A DNA stretch of 64,000 nt from Bombus terrestris (taxonomy: Eukaryota; Arthropoda; Insecta; Hymenoptera; Apidae), in the NCBI RefSeq assembly GCF_910591885.1, contig NC_063276.1:2294001-2358000 (forward strand), read 5' to 3'. Below are positions 1 to 13,100 of the stretch, in pieces. Position numbers and translations under genes: made by a program. Each line of letters begins with the position of its first letter. Position 1 is the first letter of the stretch. Below the pieces are notes generated by a model, which saw nothing but the letters and a program-made list of their open reading frames with translations, did not search any database and had not been told where the DNA came from.

Positions 1-471
1 GACACGATTTTGAAATATTCTATTAATATTTCCTATACGTAAAAAAGCTATTGTGAAAAACGTGCGGTGATAAAAAATTTTTAATTTTTTTGCTATACGA
101 TACTTCTCGGCTTATTCCTGTCCTTTTTCTTTTTTTCTCTTTGTGCTTTAACCTTGCGTTGAGATTAGAACGTAATTTAGATTAGGCGCCTACGCGCGCT
201 TTTAAAAGTCGCAAAGCACTCTATCGAAATGTAACGTTTAACTTTAAACCAGTTTTAAGAACGATCTAATAAGCCGTGATCTATCGCCGATTAATTGACA
301 CGTTTGCCTGGTAATTAACATTTAAATGTTCATTTTAATCACAGGAGTTCGATTAATCGGACGCTAACTAGAATTTTATTTCAATGACCGAAGTTTCAGC
401 AAGGTAAAAGTAAAGATAGAAATGAAAAGTGTACTTATGAGGAAAAGAGACGATAAAAAGTTGAAATTTAC

Positions 472-3400
472 TTGATTGAGTAGTTCCGTCGATCATAGCC
501 ATGTCGTGAGTAATAATTTGTCCCCATTGCATCGCTACCAGCGTCCATACGGGATCATCGATATCGACTTTGGGAAATAACGTATAGCTAACCAATCGAG
601 AAAGTGGTAATTCTGCTCCAGTTACTGATTTCGTGGGCGATCGTATTCCTGCATAAATTAAACGTTTAATAGCGACTATGGTATAGTAACAGAAAGCGCA
701 TGAAGGTGATATATATGTGCGTGTAATACGAATTCCTTGCTTTTGGGATTCCATTCGATTCGCATCGTTGGCAAAATCGAACTCAAGCTTCATTGCATTA
801 ACTTTTACGTAATTTTTAATCGACAAACATTCTCGATATTTTGCGTCCAATTTCTGTCAATGTATTTCTACACGGGCTTTCTTGCCTCTAATCGTTATTT
901 CTTTCACCATACTCGATATCCTCTTTTAACCAACGTTTCTCAAACCTCGTACCACGTATGTAATCTATCATAAATAAATATAAGTTTGAAAAGCAATAAT
1001 AGAGAAGAGAAGGGCAATACAAGACGAGGAGGAACGACAGGAAGGAAGCACAGCAAGGAGGCAAAAGTTCAAAAGTTGCGATAGTTTTTACTCGTTAGTT
1101 TTTAGTTTTTGCAGATAGAATAATTAAGGGAGTGCAATATAATAGAGTGGATAAGAGGGGAGGTAGATATATAAGAAGCGAAATAGGTACAAGAGATGTA
1201 AAACCGAAGGTTCGTCCAAAGCCGAAAGGCACGGACTAAGCAATAATAAATAATAATAATAATAATAAATATAAGCTTGCAGAATATAAAAGTTTAATAA
1301 CTATAATAAAGTTAAATAAACCTAAGGACTCACGAACGTGTATTTACGATCGTGTCGTAACTAGCAGGTGTCGCGAATGCTTTTTCATTTAGACACGAAC
1401 GATCGTAAAACACTGTGACTTAATTAGTCGCTTCAGCGTGGATAACATAGATCGCACACATTCTAATTCCGTTTTGGAAAGTCGAACAATTGCAAAACTT
1501 GTTTGTCACGAAATCATAATGTTCACCAACGATTGTGTAATAAAACGGGATGCGGTCCATTCGTCATTCTTGCATCGGTATTTCCACTACATCACGATTT
1601 GATATTTCCTTGTACAGTTATTTCCCCATCCTCCACCAACCGAGAATGTTAAAACTATCGTCGTAAAGGTTAATATCATTATCCCATGTGACATTCTTAA
1701 GCAATTTTATCGGATTAGCGTGTAAGAAACGTCGTTCGTGCGAAGCTTAAATTTTACGAAATAGCACGTTGATCGTTAAATTGTCTCCTTTGATCAACGG
1801 TTACTAAACGATTAATAATTACGACAGAACGAGGAATTGCTATGATACACGGGTATCGAATCCTAGGGATCTATCTATAAGGAAAATATTAAGACGAGAC
1901 TGGAAGAAGTCGAGGAGAAATTTTAGGATGATTGAAAACGTTCGAAATAACAACTTGATTTTGATGGAAAGAGTCGGTGGCACGTGGTAGTTTTCGCGTA
2001 ACATAACTGTTCAAAAATATGATAGGGCTATAAATTAGATACGATACGAATCTAATTTCCTGTTACATAAATTTCACTTGGATGTTTAGTTAAAATAATT
2101 TCATCATGCGGATAGATAAGGTAGTAGGTATTTATTCGACTGTCGAAAATGAAAGGGTAGCGATAAAAGTGTATGAAAGTTGCAGAACGGTTTCGTGCGT
2201 TGTAAATTTTATAAACGAGAAGGATAACTAGTTCCTACTTAAGCGTGCGAATCACGTTTGCTGCGTTTATATCGTTGAAATCGAAACAAGCTCGTGTGAA
2301 AGTCGGTATTTGTCATGGGAGACGTCGTTGAACGTTAACCGTACGAACGACAGCAAGTTTCGTTGCCCATGCACCGAATTATGCGTATAAAAAGGAAAGA
2401 AATTCAACAATTGATAGAAGCGAACTATATCACGTAGTTTATGTTCGACACGTTACTGATTCGTCGTATTCGACGATAATGACAGGTCTACAGCTGAATT
2501 CTTTAATGAAGATAATTAATAAAAGCAAAGTGTCAACGTTGTTGTTATTATACAAAACTGTTTACTTATAATTCTCAATGAGAATTGATTGTAAAATACA
2601 TGCAAATAAAAAAAAAAAAAAACTACACAAAATTAGAGCCTGTTTTCACTTGCCTTGATCAATGGTACAATCGATCAATGGTAGCAATAACAACATTTTT
2701 TTTAATGAAATGATGTCAGGTTTGTTTAAGGATAAAGATAATCAACACCTAATAATCCAATTTATTATAGAAGTTTGTTAATTCCGTCGATAACGTGCAA
2801 CAATCTGGAAATCGAAGCAAGAACTAAATAATAAGTAAGTTGTTTTCGATTTTATCTCGGTTTATTTACATTAATGCCAATACTATACCATAGAACTATG
2901 CGCTATAATTTTGCAAGAAAATATTAGAAAACAGTATAAACACGTTACATCGTTGGACTTTTTACTTTTTGCGTCATGCTCGTTTCTACATGTAAAAAGC
3001 TGCATTTATCTGAAATCTCACCTTTCATATCCGAGCAATCGCTACTGAATTTGTTTATCCGTCCGAACGCGTTATTTGAAAAATAATCGAGGTTGCCTGG
3101 TATACGATACGGTTTTGTTTCTTCGTAAATCTTGGTAGAAGATAATCTTGACGCAATTGATTCAAATTAATGTCAAAATAATGATATTACCCCGGATTTT
3201 GTACGTGTCTGGTATCAAAGATTATTATGACTATGCGAATCAAGTTCAAGTGGCTGAAGAAATTCTGATCGTAATTTCGTATTTCCTTTTTTTTTTTTTT
3301 TTATCTTCATACGCGATAAAAATCTATTCACGGAAGAATATCGTTGATCCGAGGAAATGGCAGATTTTGTATCACGATCCACGTAATACGTCGTCGGCGT

Positions 3401-5547
3401 GGAATAATTTCGTTGAGTCTTTTGTTCGTTTCGTTACAGAGCGAAGTGAAGCATGACCGCTGGAAGGAATTGTACCGATTGACGTCAGTTTTGAAAAAAG
3501 TTGCTGAGAATTTGCCTCGATTCCAAGTTCTCCGAAGCGTTACGTCGATGGAAATCGAGTAGCGATTTTTCGACGATATTTCGACGATTTAATCATCAGG
3601 AAGTTGTACGATTCTCGGAATTATATTTTCATTTGTACCTCGTCAACTATACTTGCGTAATTGTGTCATATTTTTGTGTGCGTGAGAAAGTATCTTAAAA
3701 CTGTAAACACAAAGGAAACGAATGCAAACGACGACTTACGTAACGTAATTGGTTAAAAAATGTGACAGAAGAAGGTGTTTCAATTTCGTCGAAAGCTTCT
3801 CACAGTCGTCGCGGATCTTTTTATTTGGAACACGCCTTACCACGTTTAACAGGGGAAATCGACAAACAGTGGAGAAAAAAGCGTTCGTTATGGCAGCGTA
3901 ATAAGCGGATCGTCGTGAATAATTGTTCGTAGTTAAGTAAAATGTTGACTGACGGCGTGCGTCAGAACGAATTAAATCGAGCTGTAGACAGTGAAAGTGA
4001 CGTTCGCTGAATTTTATATCGATTACGGAAGTACATTTTTTTTGTCTATAAATCAGGGAAATAGCGATAAAAACCATTGAATAACGCATAAATATAAACG
4101 GGCGAAAGGCGCGTTTAAATTTAATTTAACGGTTCGTTCAACAATTTTATCGAATGTTACGTGTCATATATCTTTTTGGTTTTTATAGAGCGACGAAATC
4201 GCGACGCGAAGAATTTAACGAAGACAAACAGCTGGAACGAAGAAGTGAAGTCGTTGCGAATTAAATCTCATTCGTTCTTACCGTCTCCGTAATTTGGTGG
4301 CAATAGCCGGCCGTATCTCGTATTTGCCATACCCCACGTGGGATTCCTTAGATTGTTGCAAGAGCCATCGTACGTTCGATATCTCGCTTTTTCACAAACG
4401 CGCTGGAAAGCATCTCCGCACCTGATCTCTCGATGAATATCTAACGTCGTGTTTCGCCCAATGTCGAACGATACGCTTAAATTGTATGGATAAAGTTACT
4501 CTAACGCCGATAAAACACGAATTTAGTTCCATTTATACTCATGCTATAGTCGTTAACGATCTGTTTAATACGTACCTACTCTGTGGGAAACTAGAGGAAT
4601 ACACATGGGAAGAATAAGGAAATGAATCATACGCATTTTCAAAACCGTTCGTGTAACTGAAGGTGTAGGTTGTTTCCGATCCTTCCAAATCCGACAGTTT
4701 CTCCTTGTTTCCTGAAAGAAAGATGAGATACCGATTAGAAACTGAATTGGCTAATACGTGGGTTACGTGACTCTGTAGATCCCTGGATTTTATTTTTCAT
4801 GACTACTTTAAATTAGTTAACGCGATCCATTTGGATTTAACATTAATTAGTGCGTTACGTAAACTATAACGTCAGTTGATTTTACGCGATACAACGAGAC
4901 ACGAAAATTGTCTGCGTACCGTCGTTACGTGCATTTCCTACGAGAATTTCTTTCAAAATAAGAAAGGAAAAAATGGAAATATTCTAACGCGTTGAACACC
5001 CGCGTTCGCGTACCGTGTGAGTTACCAATAGCCAGTGACACGCGACACTTGCCGGAAGTACAATTTTCAATAAAGAAATAAAGATATTTTTCGATACGAT
5101 CAAGATAAACGCGCAGAATCGAACGATGGTTCCGCGATAATTTTACTTGGCAGTTTCAGCCATATCTAGATCGAGAACACGAATTTTACATTAGCCAATA
5201 CGTATCATGCGCGTTCTATATTCGCCGGTGTTTCTATTACATTCAACGGTATAATGCCTAATTAATATTCTGGTTGATGTAGCCCTATTGATCAATTAAT
5301 ATCCTGCGCGTTGGCCATCTCTCTGTTGATCTGAGAGCGTGTTGTAATTAAAGCATGCCTTTCGATCCGCTAACTTGTTTCCCAGCTCGTTTACCCGGAA
5401 CCTCGGTAACCAGTGCGTAACAGTGATCATTCCAATCAGGATAAAGGGATTTATTAATACCAGCTTTATCGTGTTCTTCGCGTATCCACGTGTATCAGGT
5501 GTAGGTAATCCCGTTTTCTCACGATGAAGATGGCACACGTGGATCAT
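472..5547 (-). CDS. Animal heme peroxidase, 5' part, continues beyond the left edge
   Basis: This is the 5' part of a secreted or membrane-anchored animal heme peroxidase, which would use hydrogen peroxide to oxidise or cross-link substrates outside the cell. Coding exons read right to left: 5395-5547 (tentative first exon), 4576-4711, 4282-4475, 472-648. The last two are firm: the 4282-4475 exon carries the motifs YDGSCNN and NPTWG and ends PPNYGDG, and the 472-648 exon carries ELPLSRLVSYTLFP and MQWGQIITHDMAM, with the distal His and the calcium-ligand Asp both present. Phases agree across 4576-4711 (phase 2 out), 4282-4475 (phase 1 out) and 472-648 (phase 1 out). The intron 649-4281 is 3.6 kb. 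The calcium loop, arginine and proximal-His exons must lie left of base 1. Thr replaces the ester-forming Asp next to the distal His, which I understand to be common in invertebrate peroxidases. It is a paralogue of the complete gene at 25343-44057. Confidence 0.85.
649..4281 (-). other. Large intron of the left peroxidase gene
   Basis: This is 3.6 kb between two phase-compatible peroxidase exons. It is AT-rich with scattered short open frames on both strands; none has a recognisable domain or good splice borders. A short ATA/AAT-rich run lies near 1246-1275 and an A-run near 2610-2622. I see no mobile element in it. Confidence 0.6.
5395..5547 (-). CDS. Tentative first coding exon of the left peroxidase, membrane-anchor segment
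   Basis: Starting at the ATG at 5547 this frame gives about 26 mostly polar residues and then a hydrophobic stretch (LVLINPFILIGMITV), followed by HWLPRFR and a possible donor CGG/GTAAAC. That layout fits a type II signal anchor. Joining it in phase to the next exon requires the weaker acceptor AAG at 4704-4706, which starts that exon at 4703, rather than the stronger CAG at 4712-4714. This makes the model uncertain. The gene may instead have a different first exon in 4712-6000. In the whole-gene entry the next exon is given as 4576-4711, using the stronger acceptor. Confidence 0.4.
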
Positions 5548-8500
5548 CGTTCGATTTCTACCTATTATACTTACGGCTATGTATGCAAGTACTTGTTCGA
5601 TGACCGGCGGATTTCTTACGCGTTTATCTCGCGCATAACATCGAGCCGGCAGCTTGCGCTACATGGAAAATCCTAGGGATTCAATGTCGACGTAATAGAT
5701 CGTGAAACACGCCCGTTGCTACGGCCCGATGCCTTTCACCGCTTTTAGCCGGAACGATAAATGTTATACCAACGAGACAGATCTTATCGATGCTGGCTCA
5801 GCCAACTCGGCAAATGAACGAACCTAGTCAACTGCGTACGTTGACTATAGGGCACTTGCTAAACTCTTGGCCGAATTTGAATTTCAATCAGCGCAGCGAG
5901 TATCGCTTTGGACGGCGGCCAAATTGCTCGCGCCCTGTTATTTACACCGTCGTGGATGCTGCACCGTTGTCCCGTGTCCCGGCAACGGTTTTGTAAGTAG
6001 CGCTTTGATTTGTCAGCAGCGAGTCGCGTGAATCTGCTCCTCCGCTGGTAATATCGAGTTACGTGTTAAGGATATCGCGAAGTAAATGTCATAGGAACGA
6101 TACTTTCGTTTGTGACCGCAGAAAAGGTTTCTCGAAAAAATTACCGATATTCCGGCATACTGCGATACTTAAGGAGACAATCGTTTTCTATCGGGCGAGC
6201 GGTTTCTCGTTTTTAACTTCCACTTGTTGCACAATGAACACGTTGCCCTAGTTCCTTTCGCTGCGTGCTCTTATCCCTTGCCTTGATTTATCAACGCTTT
6301 AATTGCCATTCGAGAAAGCAGACGCAATGTACGAAGAAAACGCTTTAAACGAACGCGTACGAGTGTGTCGTTTTTCCCCTCTTTCTTCCTGTGTTCCTGT
6401 CCCTTGGCCCGATTCACGATGTCGTTTTAATTGATTATTAGGAAAAGCTGGAACCTCGTAGAGACGTAAAAACACGCTGAGCATTGCGAAACGCGCATAA
6501 ATGTTTAGCACGTATCTAATATTCCAAGAAGTAGAATGTCGCTTCATTAGGCAGACATGCTATATAATTTGCCTGACCACATTCGTATTACGAATTGCGG
6601 TCAATTTAAGTATAAGTATACGTTACGATAAATTTGGGTTAATTCCGATATCGATGCAGGTTTTTTCTTTGCGCTGTACGCGTGCTCTTGATTATCGGTA
6701 TTTTATTCGAAAGTATCACGAACCAAGTATCGATTAGTTATTGAATAACCATTCGACGCGGCAGGAACTTGTATTAGCGAATACGTATGCCGTTATTAAT
6801 GTTTGCAATGTTACGTAGCATATAACATATTCGATGTTTTCTTCATTTTCTACTCTCTTCTTGGCTTTGTCGATAATATTTCAGCTTCTGCTTAATATTA
6901 TTATTTTAACGAATTTTTTGCAAACAAATTCATTTGACTTAACAAGGTTTCCTGTATTATTATTATTGTCTGATTATTTGCTATTTCCTGGTAATTCTCT
7001 TTCTATCTTTGTTCCGGGAAATATAAGAAATTAATGCATAAAAGAAAATGCTTGGCATTGTGAAGCACATGCACTCGAGTGTTTAGTTTCTTTCTCAGTT
7101 GGGAATTCCTGTCGTTTAGTGTACAGCACCTGGTTGTAATAAATAGCACGTGGTTTTTAAATATTTGAAAGTGTCGATAGAACGTTATGCCAATTTGTAG
7201 TAACTCGCGAAAGGATTGCAGCGGAAATATAGGTTTACGATGCAAAATTACGCTCATTGTGCGTCTAAAAAGTGACTATCGTTTATCGTTTAAGCTCGTG
7301 ATTTTAAATAGTTGAGAAAATGTCGCGAGAACTGTATCGAAGAGCCTCACCTGTATTTTCTGAGAATTTCTCATCCCCGGACGTGATATTCTTGCCGTTC
7401 GCTACGCTTGCTTCTTTTGTTAGTAACAGAACAAGGAAAGCTGTTACAGTCCGCCATTCTCTTCGTCCCTTCATGTTTCTGAAATATAGGTCGAGATCGT
7501 ATTAAGAAATTAGTAACTGGAAGCTGAAATATAACAAAAATTTCCATCAATTAATATACTTGTTCAAAGTATTTCTTAATTCTCTACTATGTGGTAAATA
7601 AAATAATATCTAAGTAATCTAAATTTTTATCAGACATCGATATGATCAAACGATAAACGAGATATCGAACTTTTTCTACGAGCCTCAGTTATTTTCGAGG
7701 CAACTGGTTTACGACACGCTTAGTTGATAGTTTTCAACAGGGCTCGATACGATTGCGATGGAAAAACGTTGCAACGATGAACGTTGTCCGAATATAAGCG
7801 GAACATTCTACTTTCAGGATTATACGTATACCTAGATATACGCATAAATGTATCTCTTTACTTTATCTCTTTACGTTTGTTCAACAAATATTTTTTCCAG
7901 TTTAACCAGCTACAGCATAAACGAAACGACTGAAACGGGCTAATAAAATCTACTCTCTTTAAATAATCGAATAATAAATTATGACAATTATACATATATA
8001 TATAAAAGTTGAATTTCTTGAATGGAGAAATTATTAACATTACACGATTGAAATATACGAAATTTTAATAGACCTGTAAGAAATATTTATGGCATTTTAA
8101 TCGTTTTATTCAAAACGGTAAACGCTTTTCATAAATATTAAAGGATATAGACGTTGCTCTTGTTCAACGTTATTTTCATCTGTCTCGTGAAATGTGGTTT
8201 TTAAAAGTTTACGTCGTATCCCTGTCAGTTATTTCAGATCCGATTCGCTACTGAATGCATGCTATTTCAATGCGTTTACCTCGCCTTCTTTTATTAATAA
8301 AAAAAAAAAAAGACACCTTCGAAGGTAACGCGTGTAATGCCTGAGACACGTTTAGGTGCATCTTGTCGGGAATATATGCATTCCAGAAATACGTTCGAAT
8401 CATGTACGATACTATCCTTTGCATGTAAATAATTCAGCCAATTACAATTTGCATGATCTTGCATATTCTCCTGCCATTCTACGAAACCGTAGTAGCTTCG

Positions 8501-9467
8501 CATTTTTTGAAAATTGAACATTTAGAAATTGCTTTGGATCGTAGGATTGTGGTTCAAGTACGTAGGAGGAGTAATCTGAATGTGCATATTAATGCACGTA
8601 GAGACTGACTTACATTGCTCTGAAATAAAATAAACGACGAATTGTGAAATTTGTCAATGATAAAAATTTTCTTCGAGGCTTTCATCCAATCTGTACGTAC
8701 TAGGCGAAACAACTTGAGAGATTTTTAACGTAGTCATATTTTATGTCACGTATCTATATGAGGTTGGAAAACTGGTTTCATTAATATTGTAATATATCTC
8801 AGTTTACGTGACGGAAATAATTACGAGATTTCAACCTACTAACCAACAGAATATGTATCCTAATTACGGATACACGCGCTTACATTGTTTACGTTTCTGA
8901 AAAACATATAATATATCGCTATATCTAATTAAAGCTCTTTTATCATCCAAATCTACGGAATAGAATTCTAGAATTCTTTTGTAATTTGACAAATATTTCG
9001 TTCATTAATTCTCATATATTAACATTCTTATAAATAAGATTCTTAATATTGCGTAACTTTATAACGCAAAAAGAACCTTATTTGTTTCTCCAACGATATC
9101 CTTCGACGGACGAGTGAAAATTTTTCTCAATCGACACAGTTTGGACAAACACGATTTGCTACTCAAATATCACACACATATTCACGTGTTTTATTACAAT
9201 CAATTATATTGCATACCAATGAATCGCGATAACGGAAACGAACAATATACAGCTTATGATACTCGTTGCAACTGCGGAACAAGATCGTATCGGACATACG
9301 TTTATCAGGTCTGTAAGTATGAAACCGGAATTTGCCTATAGATGATAATGTAGTTGTCACTAAACTGCGTCATTGATGCCAAAAGTCTTTGTTGACATCT
9401 CACGAACATTTTCGACTCAGAACGATACAAGTTTCGTACAACAGCATAGTTTGTAATAGCGTTGAAC
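5548..9467. other. Upstream region of the left peroxidase and AT-rich intergenic sequence
   Basis: The part next to the gene, about 5600-6060, is richer in G and C than its surroundings and probably holds the promoter and 5' leader of the left peroxidase, although no TATA box or initiator stands out. From 6.1 to 9.4 kb the sequence is AT-rich and the short open frames on both strands look like chance. No gene or repeat is recognised. Confidence 0.4.
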
Positions 9468-9986
9468 ATGTCGAATTTTCTGCCTGGAAACTACGATTTG
9501 CGGACAGCATTGATTTTCTGTTACCATTTGAAGAAAACTGCCGCAGAATCGCATCGAATGCTTGTCGAAGCTTACGGTGAGCATGCTCTTGGTAAATCAC
9601 AGTGCTTCGAGTGGTTTAAAAAATTCAGAAGTGGCAATTTTGACGCGAGGAACGAAGAACGTGGAAGACCACCGAAAAAGTTTCGAGACAGCGAATTGCA
9701 AGCATTGTTGGATGAGGATGACGCTCAAACGCAACAACGACTCGCTGATCAATTAAACGTGACACGAGAAGCCGTCTCCATACGTTCGAAAGCCATGGGA
9801 AAGATCCAGAAGGTGGGAAAATGGGTTCCACGTGAACTGAATTGAAGACAGCAGGAAAACCGAAAAACCACTTGCGAAATGCTGCTCGCCAGATACGAAA
9901 GAAAGTCATTTCTCCACCGAATTGTGACTGGCGATGAAAAGTGGATATATTTTGAGAATCCTAAGCGTAAAAGATCATGGGTAGCT
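9468..9986 (+). pseudogene. Truncated mariner transposase with an in-frame stop
   Basis: The frame opens with MSNFLPGNYDLRTAL and continues with AAESHRMLVEAYGEHAL and KSQCFEWFKKFRSGNFD, the N-terminal helix-turn-helix region of mariner transposases (mellifera-like). A stop (TGA) at 9843-9845 interrupts it after VPRELN. Past that stop the same frame continues through ARYERKSFLHRIVTGDEKW, which holds the first catalytic Asp of the D,D34D triad (about 9930). The coding sequence breaks off about 20 residues later, where mariner terminal sequence begins. The second and third catalytic aspartates are absent, so the copy cannot move by itself. Confidence 0.9.
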
Positions 9987-10189
9987 CCAAAAAGTTTCTT
10001 CCGTTTTATACGGAAATAATAGACGCGCAATGTTTTTTGTTTTATATTAGCTTATTGAATTATGCACGAACGTAAGAATAGAAATAGAAGGAAATGGATC
10101 ATACCTAATTCGATAAAATAATATAAAACAGAAACTGTCGTTTATCTATTATCAGCTTATGAAGCGAAAGAAACTTTTCGGACAACCTA
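9987..10189. mobile_element. Mariner-derived MITE joined to the transposase relic
   Basis: The left end (CCAAAAAGTTTCTTCCGTTT) and the right end, read on the minus strand (TAGGTTGTCCGAAAAGTTTC), are imperfect inverted copies. They align for about 60 bases, each ending in a TGTTTTATATTA motif, and extend more loosely beyond. The right end finishes at GGACAACCTA beside a TA dinucleotide, as expected for mariner insertion. The outermost bases of the left end are missing where it abuts the transposase relic, so this is either an internally deleted mariner or a nested insertion. Confidence 0.8.
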
Positions 10190-13100
10190 ATACTTAGCAA
10201 GCGACGAAAATACAGACCGATTCTCTGTTCTCACTTTCGTATTGAGCAGTTTTCTATCGAAACAAAGTTGCGTAGCTGAGCAATTTTGCAGTAACGGTGC
10301 ACGAGAAACTCGGCAACTTGTGCGCAACGTGCCGCGAACGCCTTCCGGTTGCATGTCACCAATTTTTTCGTGAATTTCTATCGGAACGTTCGTATATCTT
10401 TCGACGTACAAATGTATTTGATTGTTTTGAAGCTGCAAATTCAAAGGCCTGTAATCTAATATTATTCGCATCGATTTGGATACCAAAACTAACGAGGATG
10501 ATCATTATGGAGCGACTACAAATGAGGAGAAAAATTTCATTTGATTATGTATAATTGATCGCGTTACTATTAATTTTACAGGAAATGTGAAGCTGTATTA
10601 CGTCGATAATGATCGCAGAGTAGAGTACAAATCATTAGGATTTAAAGGATTTTTTATAATTTTCTACAATTTGTATAATTTAAAAAAAAAAGACGGAAGA
10701 GGTATCGGCTGAAGCGATCTCTGCTATAGGAATTCACTGGTTCTTTTTGTTGACTCACCGTTTTGGCAATGCCATGCCGAAGCGAAACCTGTTCTCCATT
10801 TATGGAACTCGATCGTTACGGGTTTCTTTTTTTTTTTTTTTTTTCTAATTGTTTCTTCTAATCAATCTCCCGTCTGATTGATGAAACTAGAGGTGAACTG
10901 ACAAGGTAATTGCGACCAGGTAATTTGTATCACGCAACTGGACACGCTAAATTACTGCGGTTGATTCGTAATCCGACTTACTGTTTCTATGATGAGAAAT
11001 GCCACCTCAATTTGTTTGTCACTGAAATGAATGACGGCAGTAACGTGATTATGAAAATTATGCAGGAAAACATTTGCCGAGTCAGAAGTCGGAACGAAAT
11101 CGAAGCGTGAAACGTCTCTGAGGATCGTGAGGCATTGCCAAAGAAAAGAAACGCGATGCTCTTACGTGGAAAAACGATGAATCGTTCGTTGCATTTATTA
11201 TCGGATAAATCGCGTGAATTTGACTCGTTAAATTATGTTTGCGCGCAATTTTGTTGCTCCAACTTTGTCAAGCGATCGTTGACGAATTACGTGACTTCGT
11301 CGGAGTCAACGTACGTTACTTTGAGCAGCAACTGCGTCTAAGACGAGCACAAACCATGTCCAACCTGTGTACAAATACTTGGTACGTTTCATCGACTAAC
11401 AGAGTTACGACAAGCTTGGATCGACTATTAATCTTACGAGAAAAGAAACAGAGAACATTTTCTGCTAATTCATAAATATACCAAGCATATTGCAAATTAG
11501 GATAAACAAGGATAAATCTTCGACTTAACTGTAGAAGCACGACGCTGACACGCGCGCCGGCAAATTCCACTTTCTTCGCTCGCTTTTCCGCGAGGAAATT
11601 TGCCACGCGTTTTCACGCTAATTAACAGCTCAACAGTTATGAAGTTGCATTCGGCGTAATTGCGTGATTACGTAAAGCGATTTCCATTGCCGTGAAGGTT
11701 ACGAGTTTCACGCCTATTATCACCGTGTTTCCATCAATGTCGTATTCGTGATTCGGCAACGTCCGCCCGTGGAACATGTAAATGTAGTATTTTTCACGTT
11801 TCGTGAATTTTTCCGAATCCTTTTAACTTTCTGATTAATTAACGTCACGGTGATACGAAACAGGAAGGCAGAATAGGAAAGTCGATCGCTGATTCACTGT
11901 TTCCGTCCACTGGCATTGTGCAATCGCTTTATCGATATTCTCAGAGAAAGTCGCGAAATCCTCGAGTACTTTTGACTTATTCAGAAGCAAAAGGAAGTGG
12001 ACTGTTAAAGCAAGAGAACCATTTTCTGAGGTATACACGTATTGTGGAAAGTCGCCGGCATACCGTGGAATCTTTGATACGAAAAGTGGGATAAAAGCTG
12101 AAAGGAGTCTTTTGAAATTGTGGAAAGCATCGCGATGAGACGCAAATTCTTCGGCCGTTGCGAACGTACCGTGCGCAACGTGATGCTGTCTTTTAAAAAT
12201 TCCAAGATTTAATAATTCGCGGATGGTTTCAATAGCGTGAATTTTTAAAATACGATATTACGTTGCGATGGTAGAAACAGAAACGAGTTTGGAAGCTTTG
12301 TTCGCTTCGCTTTAACGATGACTTGTTGGAAAGGATGTTGCGCGAAATAGACCTGTGATGTATAAATTTGCAAATGTGGTTTCTTAATCGTCTACCTAAA
12401 AGGGATTGCGAAATTGAAGAGTTCCGTGTGCGTTAGAAACTCTGTATAAGTTGGCAACCTTGTAATATTAATATCTCTGTTATTGAAATAAGTTATCGTA
12501 ATTATTATAATTGGAATAAATTATAATAAATTGTTTAAGGATGAAGGACGTGAATTGGTGTCCTCGGCTCGTGATCTAACTCTTCCACGAAGAATATAAA
12601 CGTTTTCATTAAGTACAAGTTGAATATAATTTTAGAGATAAAGTACGAAAAGTCGCAGCGATATTTTCCTCGAAGCTCCTTCCGCGTTACAAAATAGTAC
12701 GTTTATCTGATAATCGAGTAATCTCGAACGAACTATTCGCATAGAATAATACGAGTTCCTAAGTGAAATGAAAAGTATTCCTTTCCACGAAGATTTACAA
12801 GCAATTTTCCTGCCACCAAGAATTATACTTGACTCTTGCATTATCAAGAGTTACAACTATTGCTTCTGATAAACGCGTCACGCAAATTCACGCGACGAAG
12901 ATTAATCGCATAAATTTAATTTTGCATTCACCGATCAAACGAAAGTCTCTGTTCTCTACCTGTTCCGATAAGACAGATTACTCTCGCCAAAGAATTAACA
13001 ATTTGATAATTTCTAACTGCCAGCGACTTTATGATTATCAGTTGATTACGCAATAGTAAAGCTAAATTCCTTTCTTATCGTTCAATGATAACGCTTCGTA

